This document shows, in pieces, positions 1 through 7,565 of a DNA stretch of 64,000 nt. The stretch covers positions 62,001 to 126,000 of the forward strand of contig CAVXHG010000004.1 in assembly GCA_963761525.1 (NCBI GenBank), written 5' to 3'. The stretch comes from BOG-931 sp963761525 (lineage in GTDB: Bacteria; Pseudomonadota; Alphaproteobacteria; Rhizobiales; Xanthobacteraceae). The notes under the pieces were generated by a model. The model was not told the DNA's origin. It worked only from the letters and a program-made list of their open reading frames with translations, and ran no database searches. A program made the position numbers and the translations under genes. The stretch's first letter is position 1; the number at the start of each line of letters is the position of its first letter.

Positions 1-315
1 CACGTTTATTACGATCCTGCGAAGAGCCGCGACCGGGCCGAGCGGCTGCGCGAGAGGGTCGGCGCAGCATTTCCGCAGGCCAAGCTCGGACGCTGGCATG
101 ACGAATTAGTCGGACCGCATCCGCAATCCATGTACCAGGTTGCATTTCCCACGGAAATTCTGGGAAATTTCGTGCCCTGGCTGATGCTCAACCGTGACGG
201 CCTGACCGTGCTGCTGCATCCCGAGACCGGCGATAATTACACCGACCACTCGGCGCATGCCGCGTGGTTCGGCGCGGTGCTACCGCTCCGGCTCGAGGTC
301 TTCAAAAAGCAGTAG
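1..315 (+). CDS. DOPA 4,5-dioxygenase family protein (3' part)
   Basis: The gene is already open at base 1, so its start lies outside the window; 104 residues are visible. The segment WHDELVGPHPQSMYQ followed by HPETGDNYTDH matches the small DOPA 4,5-dioxygenase family (PF08883). These conserved His residues are thought to bind the metal in extradiol cleavage of catechol-type substrates. Bacterial members are short (about 110 residues), so little is missing. The bacterial substrate is usually unknown, so the family name should not be read as proof of DOPA metabolism. Confidence 0.8.
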   Translation, partial: HVYYDPAKSRDRAERLRERVGAAFPQAKLGRWHDELVGPHPQSMYQVAFPTEILGNFVPWLMLNRDGLTVLLHPETGDNYTDHSAHAAWFGAVLPLRLEVFKKQ

Positions 316-381
316 ATACTTGCGGAACTGAAATCCCCACGCGATAGTTTCTTCGCGGGCGACATCTCTGGGGAAGGAACC

Positions 382-552
382 ATGAAAAACACATTAGCCG
401 CGCTCGGCTTCGCAGCCATTGCCGCTCTTGCATTCTGCCAAAGCGCGCAGGCGCAGTATGCCGAGCATCCCGTCAGCAAGCACAGGATGGTCAAGTGCTA
501 CCGCGATTTCGTGATCGGTAGCTATCGCTGCCACGTCTACCACAACTGGTAA
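382..552 (+). CDS. Small secreted hypothetical protein
   Basis: This 56-residue ORF starts at ATG 382, close behind GGGAAGGA. It has a clear signal peptide (MKNTLAALGF then an Ala-rich core and AQA cleavage site near residue 24). The mature part is about 32 residues with two Cys (KCYRDF and YRCHVY), which could form a disulfide in the periplasm. I do not recognise a family. It follows the dioxygenase by 66 bases on the same strand. Confidence 0.6.
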   Translation: MKNTLAALGFAAIAALAFCQSAQAQYAEHPVSKHRMVKCYRDFVIGSYRCHVYHNW

Positions 553-565
553 GCAAGCAACGATT

Positions 566-652
566 GGTCATTGCCGGCGGTTATTCGGCAATCCATACGG
601 TCTTCGCTGCTGATGCCCGGGCCAAGTGTTTAGCACCAAGCCCGGGCATGAC
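566..652. repeat. Palindromic intergenic repeat (REP-like)
   Basis: Two adjacent imperfect palindromes: TTGCCGGCGG-TTATT-CGGCAA, and GATGCCCGGG...CCCGGGCATGAC around a 20-nt loop. The GCCCGGGCATGAC core recurs at 26271-26298, and related cores occur near 15.2, 18.2, 20.8 and 30.5 kb. It lies between convergent genes and may also act in transcription termination. Confidence 0.6.
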
Positions 653-694
653 TTTTAGAATGCAGACTTTCAGAAAATCCAGCAGGCAGAATAT

Positions 695-1318
695 TTAACG
701 CGGCTGCCCGTCGTGGAATTCGCGCTCGAAAATCTCGCCAATCGTTGAATAGAAAAAGCCGTTGAGGCGGCCGATCGGATCGAGCTTGCGCATGTCGATG
801 TATTTGCCGGTCATGCAGGCAGGATCGACGTGCATGTAGACGACTTCGCCGATCACCAGCGGATGACGATTTGGGCCAAGCTCCAATACACGTTCCAGCT
901 TGCACTCAAAATGGATCGGCACTTCTTTGATCCGTGGCGCCCGGATCTTGACGCACGGGATCGGCGTCAAGCCGGTTTTCTCGAACTCCGACTCTTCTTC
1001 CGGAAAGCCATTTGCCAAATCCACCATCTCCTTCCACACCGGATGCGTCACCACATTGAAGCAGAACTCGCCACTGTCGCGGATATTACGCAGCGTATGC
1101 TTTTCGCTGCCGTCCGGATTGCGCGCGATCGTCAGCGATATCATCGGCGGAACAACACAGACCACGGTGAAGAACGAGAACGGCGCGAGGTTTGCGACGC
1201 CGCTTTTGCCCAGCGTCGAAGCCCAGCCGATCGGCCGCGGCACCACAGACCCGACCAGCATGCGGTAGATTTGACGCTTATCGGCGGTGGAGGGATCAAT
1301 TTCGAGATAATCGGACAT
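695..1318 (-). CDS. Flavin reductase family protein
   Basis: A 207-residue protein of the DIM6/NTAB flavin reductase-like family (FMN-binding split barrel). The N-terminal PRPIGWASTLGK, then NLAPFSFF and PPMISLTI, are typical of the FMN-binding part. Such proteins reduce or bind FMN, often for a partner monooxygenase, or act as flavoprotein oxidoreductases on their own. The frame is open 46 codons further upstream, but ATG 1318 begins MSDYLEIDP, has AAGGG about 7 nt upstream, and gives the family's usual N-terminus. No monooxygenase partner is adjacent. Confidence 0.85.
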   Translation of the reverse strand: MSDYLEIDPSTADKRQIYRMLVGSVVPRPIGWASTLGKSGVANLAPFSFFTVVCVVPPMISLTIARNPDGSEKHTLRNIRDSGEFCFNVVTHPVWKEMVDLANGFPEEESEFEKTGLTPIPCVKIRAPRIKEVPIHFECKLERVLELGPNRHPLVIGEVVYMHVDPACMTGKYIDMRKLDPIGRLNGFFYSTIGEIFEREFHDGQPR

Positions 1319-1512
1319 GGAGAACCCTTTGCGAAGCGGCGCAAAGCCTAACCTGTTCAAGGCAACGGACAATAGGAAGTCGCGCGCAATTTTATGTAAC
1401 GCACGCGTAAAGTCGCATTGGCAAAACCCGGCCCTGGCGGCCAGATTTTTGCGCATAGGCGACGCGGCTAGACACCATTTGACATTTTGGCCGGCAATCT
1501 GACCATGACGCC

Positions 1513-2427
1513 ATGGAACAAATGTCAGGACCAGACAATATCGCTGTCGTTGGGCTCGGCAGCATCGGCGGTGTGGTGGCCGGCTGTCTTGCGAAAGCCA
1601 GACGGCACCGCGTCGTTGCCTGCGTACGCAAGCCGATTGCGGAGCTGACTCTCGACGGACCGGATGGCACGGCCAAGGTACCGCTGCCTGCGCTCACCGA
1701 CCCAGCAAAGGCCGAACCGGTCGACTGGGTGCTGCTCTGCACCAAGACGCACCAGACCGAAGCTACAGCGCCATGGCTTGCGCGGCTGTGCGCGCCGAAT
1801 ACAAAGGTCGCCGTTCTGCAAAACGGCGTCGATCACGTTGCGCGCGTCGCGCCGCTGGTGAAAGGCGCGACTGTCGTCCCGGTGATCGTCTACTTTAACG
1901 GCGAACGGATCGCGGACGACCACGTGCGGTTGCGGCAAGGCGCCGACCAGGATCTTTTGGTTGCCGACGACGAAGCCGGCCGCGCTTTCGCGCAACTGTT
2001 CGATGGCACGCCGATTCGAGTGGGCTTGAGCGACGACTTTACGACTGCGGCGTGGCGCAAGCTCCTGATCAATGCCATCGCAAGTCCGATCACCGCTTTG
2101 ACTTTGCAACGGCAGGCGGTGTTGCGCCGCCCCGATGTAAAAGCGCTCTGCCTTGATATCGTCAGGGAAGCCGTCGCGGTAGCGCGTGCCGAAGGCGCCA
2201 AACTCACGTCTGACGAGGCAGAAGCTGCGCTCGCGATGCTCTTCACCTTCCCTCTCGAAGCCGGCACCTCGATGTATTTCGACCGGCTGGCCGGCCGGCC
2301 CCTGGAGCATGAAGCAAAGACCGGCGCCATTGTCGCCGCGGGCAAGCGGCACGGCATTCCGACACCGATCAACAGTGCCTTACTGCCGTTGCTCCACGCC
2401 ATCAGCGATGCGGCTGCAAAAGCCTGA
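1513..2427 (+). CDS. Ketopantoate reductase (PanE/ApbA) family oxidoreductase
   Basis: A 304-residue NAD(P)-dependent dehydrogenase. The N-terminal Rossmann fold starts with VVGLGSIGGVVAG (GxGxxG). The C-terminal ApbA_C domain contains WRKLLINAIASPITAL, holding the Lys and Asn conserved in 2-dehydropantoate 2-reductases. True PanE makes pantoate for coenzyme A synthesis, but genomes of this group carry several paralogues acting on other 2-oxo acids, so no symbol is given. It is divergent from the flavin reductase, leaving about 190 bases for promoters. Confidence 0.85.
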   Translation: MEQMSGPDNIAVVGLGSIGGVVAGCLAKARRHRVVACVRKPIAELTLDGPDGTAKVPLPALTDPAKAEPVDWVLLCTKTHQTEATAPWLARLCAPNTKVAVLQNGVDHVARVAPLVKGATVVPVIVYFNGERIADDHVRLRQGADQDLLVADDEAGRAFAQLFDGTPIRVGLSDDFTTAAWRKLLINAIASPITALTLQRQAVLRRPDVKALCLDIVREAVAVARAEGAKLTSDEAEAALAMLFTFPLEAGTSMYFDRLAGRPLEHEAKTGAIVAAGKRHGIPTPINSALLPLLHAISDAAAKA

Positions 2428-2474
2428 GCACCGTACCCGCCGGCCCATTGGCCAAATACTGACGTTGAACCGGG

Positions 2475-2942
2475 CTAGGCGCGCTCGATGCGTGCCGCGT
2501 AACAGCCGGGAGCTGCGAAGTGCAGATGCAGATAGGCGGCGCGCGGCTCGGCTAACTGTTTTGCAACGGCGTCCTCAAGTCGGTCACCTTCGACCAATTC
2601 CCAACCGACCATCATGCCGGTGTCGTCGAAGGCGCGCACTGCCAGTGTCCGCCCGCGCAAATATTGTGGGATTTCATCGACGGCATCGAACTGCTTTTCG
2701 CCGGGACGCACGTAGACGGCAAAGCGCATGCGGTATGGCGACGCGACGGCATGGTGTTCGTAATTGACCAGGATCAGCTCATCGCCGGGCTTGGAGTCGG
2801 TAAGACTGACCCGGCAAGGATAGCCACGCTCGCGCGCATCGGCGATACGGCGTACCGCGCCGCATTCGGCAAGCTCCGTGTCCGACATCGAAAACAGCGG
2901 CGCGAATTCTTCGGCCGGCAGGCCTTGAATGCGAAAGTGCAT
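2475..2942 (-). CDS. DUF1203 domain-containing protein
   Basis: A 155-residue cytosolic protein of the DUF1203 family, recognisable from FRIQGLPAEEFAPLFSM, YPCRVSLTDSKPGDELIL and the C-terminal LHLHFAAPGCYAARIERA. Function is unknown. Two ATGs lie close together (2948 and 2942). A GGAGG directly abuts the first and is 6 nt from the second, so 2942 (MHFRIQ) is preferred. It converges with the ketopantoate reductase-like gene. Confidence 0.8.
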   Translation of the reverse strand: MHFRIQGLPAEEFAPLFSMSDTELAECGAVRRIADARERGYPCRVSLTDSKPGDELILVNYEHHAVASPYRMRFAVYVRPGEKQFDAVDEIPQYLRGRTLAVRAFDDTGMMVGWELVEGDRLEDAVAKQLAEPRAAYLHLHFAAPGCYAARIERA

Positions 2943-3026
2943 GATCATCCTCCATCGGTTGCTGGAGGGAATCTGGGCCACGACACTGTCGCGAACCACC
3001 CGATTTCTGATCGTGTGAAACGGGCC

Positions 3027-3362
3027 TTAATGCGCGGGTTCGACGACGGTGAGAGTAACCGGCGCGAGACCGGAGAAATTCAGTTCCCTAGCCGCAGCCG
3101 GCGTGATGTCGATGACCCGGCCTTTAGTGAACGGCCCGCGATCGTTGATCCGCACCACGACAGCACGGCCGTTGCTCAAATTAGTGACGCGAACCATGGT
3201 GCCGAACGGCAAGGTGCGATGGGCCGCGGTCAGCTTGTCTGGCGAAAATCTTTCGCCGCTCGCGGTCATGCCACCGTTCTGAGTGCAGATCGCGGCAAGG
3301 TCACGCGCCGCGGCAGGTGTCGCCAGCGCCAACAAAGCTGCAATGCAGAGAGCCGGTTTCAC
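3027..3362 (-). CDS. RlpA-like double-psi beta-barrel protein
   Basis: A 111-residue secreted protein. A signal peptide covers about residues 1-20, followed by one DPBB domain with TASGERFSPDKLTAAHRTLPFG, VRVTNL and RINDRGPF, the RlpA signature. RlpA proteins are septal-ring lytic transglycosylases or peptidoglycan-binding proteins. This one lacks the C-terminal SPOR domain of classical RlpA and has no lipobox Cys, so it is a minimal DPBB form. The GTG start overlaps the stop of the upstream MFS gene by 4 nt (GTGA), so the two are translationally coupled. Confidence 0.8.
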   Translation of the reverse strand: MKPALCIAALLALATPAAARDLAAICTQNGGMTASGERFSPDKLTAAHRTLPFGTMVRVTNLSNGRAVVVRINDRGPFTKGRVIDITPAAARELNFSGLAPVTLTVVEPAH

Positions 3363-4732
3363 GCTCGCGCTTCAACCAACACTGGATCGGTTGTGATGCT
3401 CTGCTGACGCCGTAACTGCGCGCGATAGCGCGGTACGATGAACAACGCCACGATCAAACCAAGCACCAGCGGCATCGCCGCGATCATGAATATTTGTTGT
3501 GCCGGCCAATGCGCACCGAATGCCATGCCGCCAAGCAACGGACCGAGCGCGCCACCGATGCGGGCAATGGCGAAATTCGAGCCGATGCCCCAGCCGCGGA
3601 TATAGGTCGGATAGATATTTGCCTCCGTGGCGATATTGCCGAATTGCAGCCCGAGCAGGCAGAAGCCGGCTGCGGCGACCAACCCGATCAGCGCCGCGGG
3701 TGGCAGGCCGGGCAGGCCGATACAGATCACGACCGGAATGGCGCAGGCATAGAGGATCGGCACCGGGAGGAAGCCGATCTTGTCGAGAAAGCGCATCGAA
3801 ACCAGGCCGGCGAGCGTGCCGCCAAACTGGAACAACGCCGTCGCAATTGCGGCCTGCTCGATCGTAACACCGGAGCTCGACAGCACCGTCGGCATCCATT
3901 GGTTGATGAAGTAGAACACCATCAGGCACACTAGATTGGACGTCCAGTACAGCGGGGTAAGCACCGCGAGCGGGCCTTCCAGCAAGGCGCCGATTGAGAA
4001 TTTCGGACGATTGTCTTCCCCGGAAATAATGAAACGCGTATCGGGGCCCGCCTGCACCGTTGGATCGATGCGCTTCAGCAGCGCGACCAGTTCGGCGCGC
4101 CGTGAAGGCTGCAGCGTCAGGTACTTCACCAACTCCGGGAGCGCCACGAAAAGAACGGCAGCCATGACCAGCGGCGCCAGCCCGCCGACCCAGAACAGGA
4201 TGCGCCAGCCGTGGACGGCCATGAATTTTGCCGCGATCAGTCCCGGTATGCCGCCGCCGAACGTCACGCCCGTGAACATCAGCACCACCATGGTGGCGCG
4301 CGCATGCTTCGGGGCAAATTCGTTGATGAGCGACACCATGATCGGCAGCGTGCCGGCAAGTGCAACGCCGGCGAAAATGCGCGTGACGACAAGTTCATTG
4401 AGCGATGAGGTCGCGACTGCGGCCAGCGAGAACAGGCCGAAGGCGAAGGCGCCCGAGACAACAACGCGCTTGCGCCCAAAGCGATCGGCGAGATAGCCGA
4501 GCAGTGGCGGCCCAAACAGACCTGCTCCGAGGGAGCTCGACAGCAAGACGCCGAGCTCGGACCCGCGCAAGCCCCACTCCTTGATCAAGCCCGGGCCGGC
4601 AAAGGCGGCGGCGCCAAGGTCGTAGCCGTCCGTCATCATGACCAGGAAGGCAAGGACGACCAGACCAACGTTAAATCCGGTGATTTTTTGGCCGTCTAGA
4701 ACTTGCGTAACGTCGACGGTGGCCTCGCTCAT
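3359..4732 (-). CDS. MFS transporter, aromatic acid:H+ symporter (AAHS) type
   Basis: About 457 residues with twelve hydrophobic segments. DGYDLGAAAFAGP in TM1 and DRFGRKRV after TM2 are AAHS (PcaK/BenK-like) MFS features. The expected role is proton-coupled uptake of an aromatic or related carboxylate across the inner membrane; the substrate cannot be read from sequence. GGGGGAG lies immediately before ATG 4735 and 3 nt before ATG 4732; the upstream TTG at 4744 is less likely. No ring-cleavage genes adjoin it. The downstream gene is the RlpA-like protein, overlapping by 4 nt. Confidence 0.85.
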   Translation of the reverse strand: MSEATVDVTQVLDGQKITGFNVGLVVLAFLVMMTDGYDLGAAAFAGPGLIKEWGLRGSELGVLLSSSLGAGLFGPPLLGYLADRFGRKRVVVSGAFAFGLFSLAAVATSSLNELVVTRIFAGVALAGTLPIMVSLINEFAPKHARATMVVLMFTGVTFGGGIPGLIAAKFMAVHGWRILFWVGGLAPLVMAAVLFVALPELVKYLTLQPSRRAELVALLKRIDPTVQAGPDTRFIISGEDNRPKFSIGALLEGPLAVLTPLYWTSNLVCLMVFYFINQWMPTVLSSSGVTIEQAAIATALFQFGGTLAGLVSMRFLDKIGFLPVPILYACAIPVVICIGLPGLPPAALIGLVAAAGFCLLGLQFGNIATEANIYPTYIRGWGIGSNFAIARIGGALGPLLGGMAFGAHWPAQQIFMIAAMPLVLGLIVALFIVPRYRAQLRRQQSITTDPVLVEARA

Positions 4733-5017
4733 CATCTCCCCCAAGGTTTCTTTTATGGCGCAAGCCTAACCCGGATTACAAAATTGCGAAATGCGGCGCA
4801 GTGGCGGGACGGAGTAGCGGGACCTGGCCCACTCCGCGGCCTTGTTGCCGGCGTGCTGTCGGACGGCCCGCTGACGTGATCGACACTCTCAACGCGCCAG
4901 ATCAACGCGTCAGGTTTCGGGCAGCCATTGCAGATCCGGCACGGCTTAACGCCTTCGGCCGCGATTGGGGCGTCGAATTTCCAGGCCCGCCGCTCAAACC
5001 GGTGCTATAATTCCATC

Positions 5018-5242
5018 ATGGCAAGACGACCGACCGATCCCCGCTCCGCCGCCGAACAGGCTTTCAAGTCTGCCACGACAAAACCTGTTGAAGGACCGCC
5101 GAAAGCGCCGCCGGCGATTCCCGGCGTGAAGGAAATGGTGTCATTGCGCATCGACCGCGATGTGCTCGATTTCTTTCAGGAAGACGGCCCCGGCTGGCAA
5201 GACCGTATCAACGCCGCCTTGCGCAAGGCAGCAGGCAAATAA
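5018..5242 (+). CDS. BrnA-type antitoxin, orphan
   Basis: A 74-residue protein. The C-terminal half contains VSLRIDRDVLDFFQEDGPGWQDRINAALR, matching BrnA antitoxins (ribbon-helix-helix-like; DNA-binding and autoregulatory). BrnA normally follows the BrnT RNase toxin. Here the upstream 280 bases hold no recognisable BrnT, so the antitoxin appears solitary. ATG 5018 gives the usual length; the frame stays open upstream but that extension looks non-coding. It may be a relic of a lost toxin-antitoxin pair or a stand-alone regulator. Confidence 0.7.
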   Translation: MARRPTDPRSAAEQAFKSATTKPVEGPPKAPPAIPGVKEMVSLRIDRDVLDFFQEDGPGWQDRINAALRKAAGK

Positions 5243-5363
5243 GACTATTTGTTTCATGATCTGATTGTTCGCTGCTGACGAAGAATCAGTTTCGTTATAA
5301 GTTTTCTGGAACTTTTTCGCTTGTTGCTGCACGCGAGGTGAATTGATTTTAATGAAACGATCC

Positions 5364-5397
5364 CCATCGTGACTGGTTGTGTTAAAACCCACGATGG
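5364..5397 (+). promoter_or_regulatory. Leader hairpin touching the ribosome binding site
   Basis: CCATCGTG (5364-5371) pairs perfectly with CACGATGG (5390-5397) across a 19-nt loop. The right arm reaches the first two bases of the GGAG Shine-Dalgarno at 5396-5399 of the next gene (ATG 5407). Folding could modulate initiation. This is a sequence observation; regulation is inferred. Confidence 0.4.
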
Positions 5398-5406
5398 AGA
5401 ACGACC

Positions 5407-5664
5407 ATGAAGAAAGTTTTTATTGCGGCGGCCCTTGTTCTCGGCGGCACATCGGTGTCGCTGGCCCAAGGCGTCTATGCCTCGCCGGGCTACGGTCCCG
5501 GCTATTATGATTATTCGCCGGGATATGGCTCCTACAGCGGCGGGCCGCGCTACGGCTATGGAAACGACTATTACTACGGTAACTCGGCACGCGACGACGA
5601 ACGCGGTGGCCCGGGCCCGCGCGTCGGCCCCGGCAGTGGCATGGGCATCGGTTCACAACGCTAA
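5407..5664 (+). CDS. Small Gly/Tyr-rich secreted protein
   Basis: An 85-residue ORF. The signal peptide (MKKVFIAAALVLGGTSVSLAQ) ends near residue 21. The mature part is very rich in Gly, Tyr, Pro and Ser (YGPGYYDYSPGYGSYSGG) and ends with RVGPGSGMGIGSQR. Low-complexity secreted proteins of this sort are common in Bradyrhizobiaceae; function is unknown. GGAG lies 7 nt before the ATG, and a strong intrinsic terminator follows at 5719-5748, so it is probably a monocistronic unit. Confidence 0.7.
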   Translation: MKKVFIAAALVLGGTSVSLAQGVYASPGYGPGYYDYSPGYGSYSGGPRYGYGNDYYYGNSARDDERGGPGPRVGPGSGMGIGSQR

Positions 5665-5718
5665 GCCCAAAGTCTCCCCAAAGTCTCCTCTCCCCGAAAT
5701 CTCCAATGATAAGAAAGC

Positions 5719-5748
5719 AAACCCGGCCGCGCGCTCACGGCCGGGTTT
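5719..5748 (+). terminator. Intrinsic terminator
   Basis: An 11-bp perfect stem AAACCCGGCCG / CGGCCGGGTTT with an 8-nt loop ends in TTT followed by GTTC. It lies 55 bases after the Gly/Tyr-rich gene. Confidence 0.7.
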
Positions 5749-5809
5749 GTTCATGGCCGCAGTCTCTGCCCCTTTATGATGTACAGTCGGAGGATAACGG
5801 GGAGGCAAC

Positions 5810-6571
5810 ATGGCCAAGCAGTTGCAAGGCAAGATTGCGATCGTCACCGGCGCCAGCAATGGGATTGGTCGCGGCATCGCCGAGACGTTCGCCGCCGAGG
5901 GCGCCAAGACTGTACTGGTGGCGCGCCGCGCGGCGCTGCTTGAAGAAGTCGCCGCCGGGATCAAATCGCGCGGCGGCGAGGCGCTGCCGGTCCCATCCGA
6001 CCTGACCAAGGAAGAGGCCGTTACCGCACTGTTCGCGCTTGTGCAAAAAACTTTCGGCCGCCTCGACGTGCTGGTCAACAATGCCGGTATCGCTACCCAT
6101 CGCAACACCGAGGACATCACGCTTGATTACTGGCGCGATGCGCTCGATATCAACATCACTGCACCTTTTCTCTGCGCGCGCGAGGCAATCCGCTTGATGA
6201 AAGCGCAGCAACCGAAAGGCGGCCGCATCATCAATATTGGCAGCGTCTCGGCAAAAACGCCGCGCGCGGATTCGCTGCCCTACACCGTGACCAAGTTTGG
6301 CCTGCAAGGTATGACCCACCAGCTCACCATGGATGGGCGCAAACACAATATCGTGTCGTCAATCATCCATCCTGGCGCAACGCTGTCGTCTTTCACCACG
6401 CGCCGCGGCCGGAGCAAGGCTGGCGCCGGCGAGTCGCCAGACGACTACGTCATGGCGCCCGAGGATGTCGCCAAAGTCGCGGTGCTGATGGCATCACTGC
6501 CGCCCGAAGTAAATCTGTATGAAGCGACGATCCTGCCAAACCACATGCGCTCGTTCATCGGGCGGGGTTGA
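5810..6571 (+). CDS. SDR family oxidoreductase
   Basis: A 253-residue classical short-chain dehydrogenase/reductase: cofactor motif TGASNGIG near residue 14, NNAG near residue 90, catalytic Ser in INIGSVSA, and YTVTK (YxxxK). It would reduce or oxidise an unidentified carbonyl/alcohol with NAD(P)(H). The GFA-family gene follows immediately; their ends touch (stop at 6571, ATG at 6580, or TTG at 6568 overlapping by 4 nt), suggesting one transcript. Confidence 0.88.
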   Translation: MAKQLQGKIAIVTGASNGIGRGIAETFAAEGAKTVLVARRAALLEEVAAGIKSRGGEALPVPSDLTKEEAVTALFALVQKTFGRLDVLVNNAGIATHRNTEDITLDYWRDALDINITAPFLCAREAIRLMKAQQPKGGRIINIGSVSAKTPRADSLPYTVTKFGLQGMTHQLTMDGRKHNIVSSIIHPGATLSSFTTRRGRSKAGAGESPDDYVMAPEDVAKVAVLMASLPPEVNLYEATILPNHMRSFIGRG

Positions 6572-6579
6572 GCCGGCAG

Positions 6580-6999
6580 ATGGACCATTCCGGCGGCTGC
6601 CATTGCGGCAATATCCACGTGCGTCTACGGCTGTCGAAAGCACCGCAGGACACGCCGTTGCGGGCCTGCGCCTGCTCGTTCTGTCGCGCGCATATGACCC
6701 GCACGGTCGCCGACGTGATAGGACATTTCACTCTGGCAGCCGACGACTGGTCTCTCGTCGAGCCGTACCGCTTCGGCTCGCGAACCGCCGATTACATGGT
6801 TTGCCGCCGCTGTGGGATTTATGTCGGCGCGATTTGTGAAACCGCGTCCGGTACCCGCGCCGTCGTCAACATCAACTGCCTGAATGACCGTGCCGCTTTT
6901 ACACAGCATCCCAGCGCGACCAACTATGACGGCGAGACCGAGGCAATTCGCCTGTCGCGCCGCGCGACAAACTGGATGCCGGCGACGGTGGAGCGCTGA
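6580..6999 (+). CDS. GFA (CENP-V/GFA) family zinc protein
   Basis: A 139-residue protein with the Zn-binding pattern of the glutathione-dependent formaldehyde-activating enzyme family: GGCHCGNI at the N-terminus, ACSFCRAH, and VCRRCGIYVG. Members bind Zn through Cys; some conjugate aldehydes to glutathione, but most are uncharacterised. ATG 6580 (MDHSGG) begins just ahead of the first Cys motif. A TTG at 6568 would overlap the SDR stop and is the alternative start. Co-transcription with the SDR fits aldehyde handling, which is inference. Confidence 0.85.
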   Translation: MDHSGGCHCGNIHVRLRLSKAPQDTPLRACACSFCRAHMTRTVADVIGHFTLAADDWSLVEPYRFGSRTADYMVCRRCGIYVGAICETASGTRAVVNINCLNDRAAFTQHPSATNYDGETEAIRLSRRATNWMPATVER

Positions 7000-7034
7000 G
7001 AAAAAATCCAGACACGCCGGAGAGGCAGAACGAC

Positions 7035-7063
7035 TTGACCTCCGTAAACAGAACTTGTATTGT
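7035..7063 (+). promoter_or_regulatory. Sigma70-type promoter of the Rrf2 regulator
   Basis: TTGACC (7035-7040), a 17-nt spacer, and TATTGT (7058-7063). The start codon ATG 7071 begins 7 nt after the -10 box, where transcription itself should start, so the transcript is predicted to be leaderless. Confidence 0.6.
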
Positions 7064-7070
7064 TCTGTTT
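7046..7070. promoter_or_regulatory. Perfect inverted repeat, probable autoregulatory operator
   Basis: AAACAGAAC (7046-7054), TTGTATT, GTTCTGTTT (7062-7070): a perfect 9-bp inverted repeat with a 7-nt spacer. It covers the -10 region and ends exactly at the ATG of the Rrf2 gene. The position is ideal for autorepression by the encoded dimeric regulator. Confidence 0.65.
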
Positions 7071-7484
7071 ATGGCAGCCAATAGTCTTCTCGCCGGAGCC
7101 GTCCAGATCTTGTGTGTCCTCGCATGGCGCGGGGAGCAGGATACCAACTCCGAGCAGTTGGCCAAAAGCCTCAACACCAATCCGGTGGTGGTGCGACGCG
7201 TCCTCAAGTCGCTGGAAAGCCATGGCTTGGTGAAAGTGCGGCCGGGCCGGTACGGCGGCGTCACCCTGCTGCGCTCACCGGCTGATATTACGCTTGAAGA
7301 CATACATAAAGCGGTGGAGCCGGAAGGCGCGCTATTTGTGCTGCGCGAACGTGGCAATCCGCGCTGCCGCGTCAACAACACCATGACCCGGGTTCTACCG
7401 CCACTGTTCGGCGCGGCTAATGCAGCCGTCGACGGGGCGTTGCGGCGGACCACGCTGTCATCGCTGGTCGAGAAAATCACTTAA
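7071..7484 (+). CDS. Rrf2 family transcriptional regulator
   Basis: A 137-residue winged-helix regulator. The N-terminal HTH includes TNSEQLAKSLNTNPVVVRRVLKSL, followed by VKVRPGRYGGVTLLRSPADITLEDI, the Rrf2 wing. A single Cys (near NPRCRV) remains rather than the three-Cys cluster of IscR/NsrR, so an Fe-S cluster is unlikely and it resembles the YwnA/HypR group. ATG 7071 follows the promoter directly. The next gene, 81 bases downstream on the same strand, is a 14-TM efflux pump, a typical target of such regulators. Confidence 0.85.
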   Translation: MAANSLLAGAVQILCVLAWRGEQDTNSEQLAKSLNTNPVVVRRVLKSLESHGLVKVRPGRYGGVTLLRSPADITLEDIHKAVEPEGALFVLRERGNPRCRVNNTMTRVLPPLFGAANAAVDGALRRTTLSSLVEKIT

Positions 7485-7518
7485 CGCCTTGGCCAGAAAA
7501 CAAACAGCGTCATCATGC

Positions 7519-7547
7519 TTGAAATAAAACAACTCATGTTTTGTATT
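7519..7547 (+). promoter_or_regulatory. Putative promoter/operator of the DHA2 pump
   Basis: A weak match: TTGAAA (7519-7524) with a -10-like TGTATT (7542-7547) 17 nt later. It overlaps the inverted repeat AAAACA-ACTCA-TGTTTT (7526-7542). The TTGTATT string is shared with the operator in front of the Rrf2 gene, hinting at common control. Confidence 0.35.
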
Positions 7548-7565
7548 AAAATGTGGAGACAGGAA

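Noticed and set aside
4801..5010. 69-codon ORF upstream of brnA, considered as a BrnT toxin
   Set aside because: The predicted product has no BrnT pattern and no RBS.
7515..7565. N-terminal extension of the DHA2 pump
   Set aside because: The extension lies on the promoter/operator sequence; ATG 7566 has the RBS.
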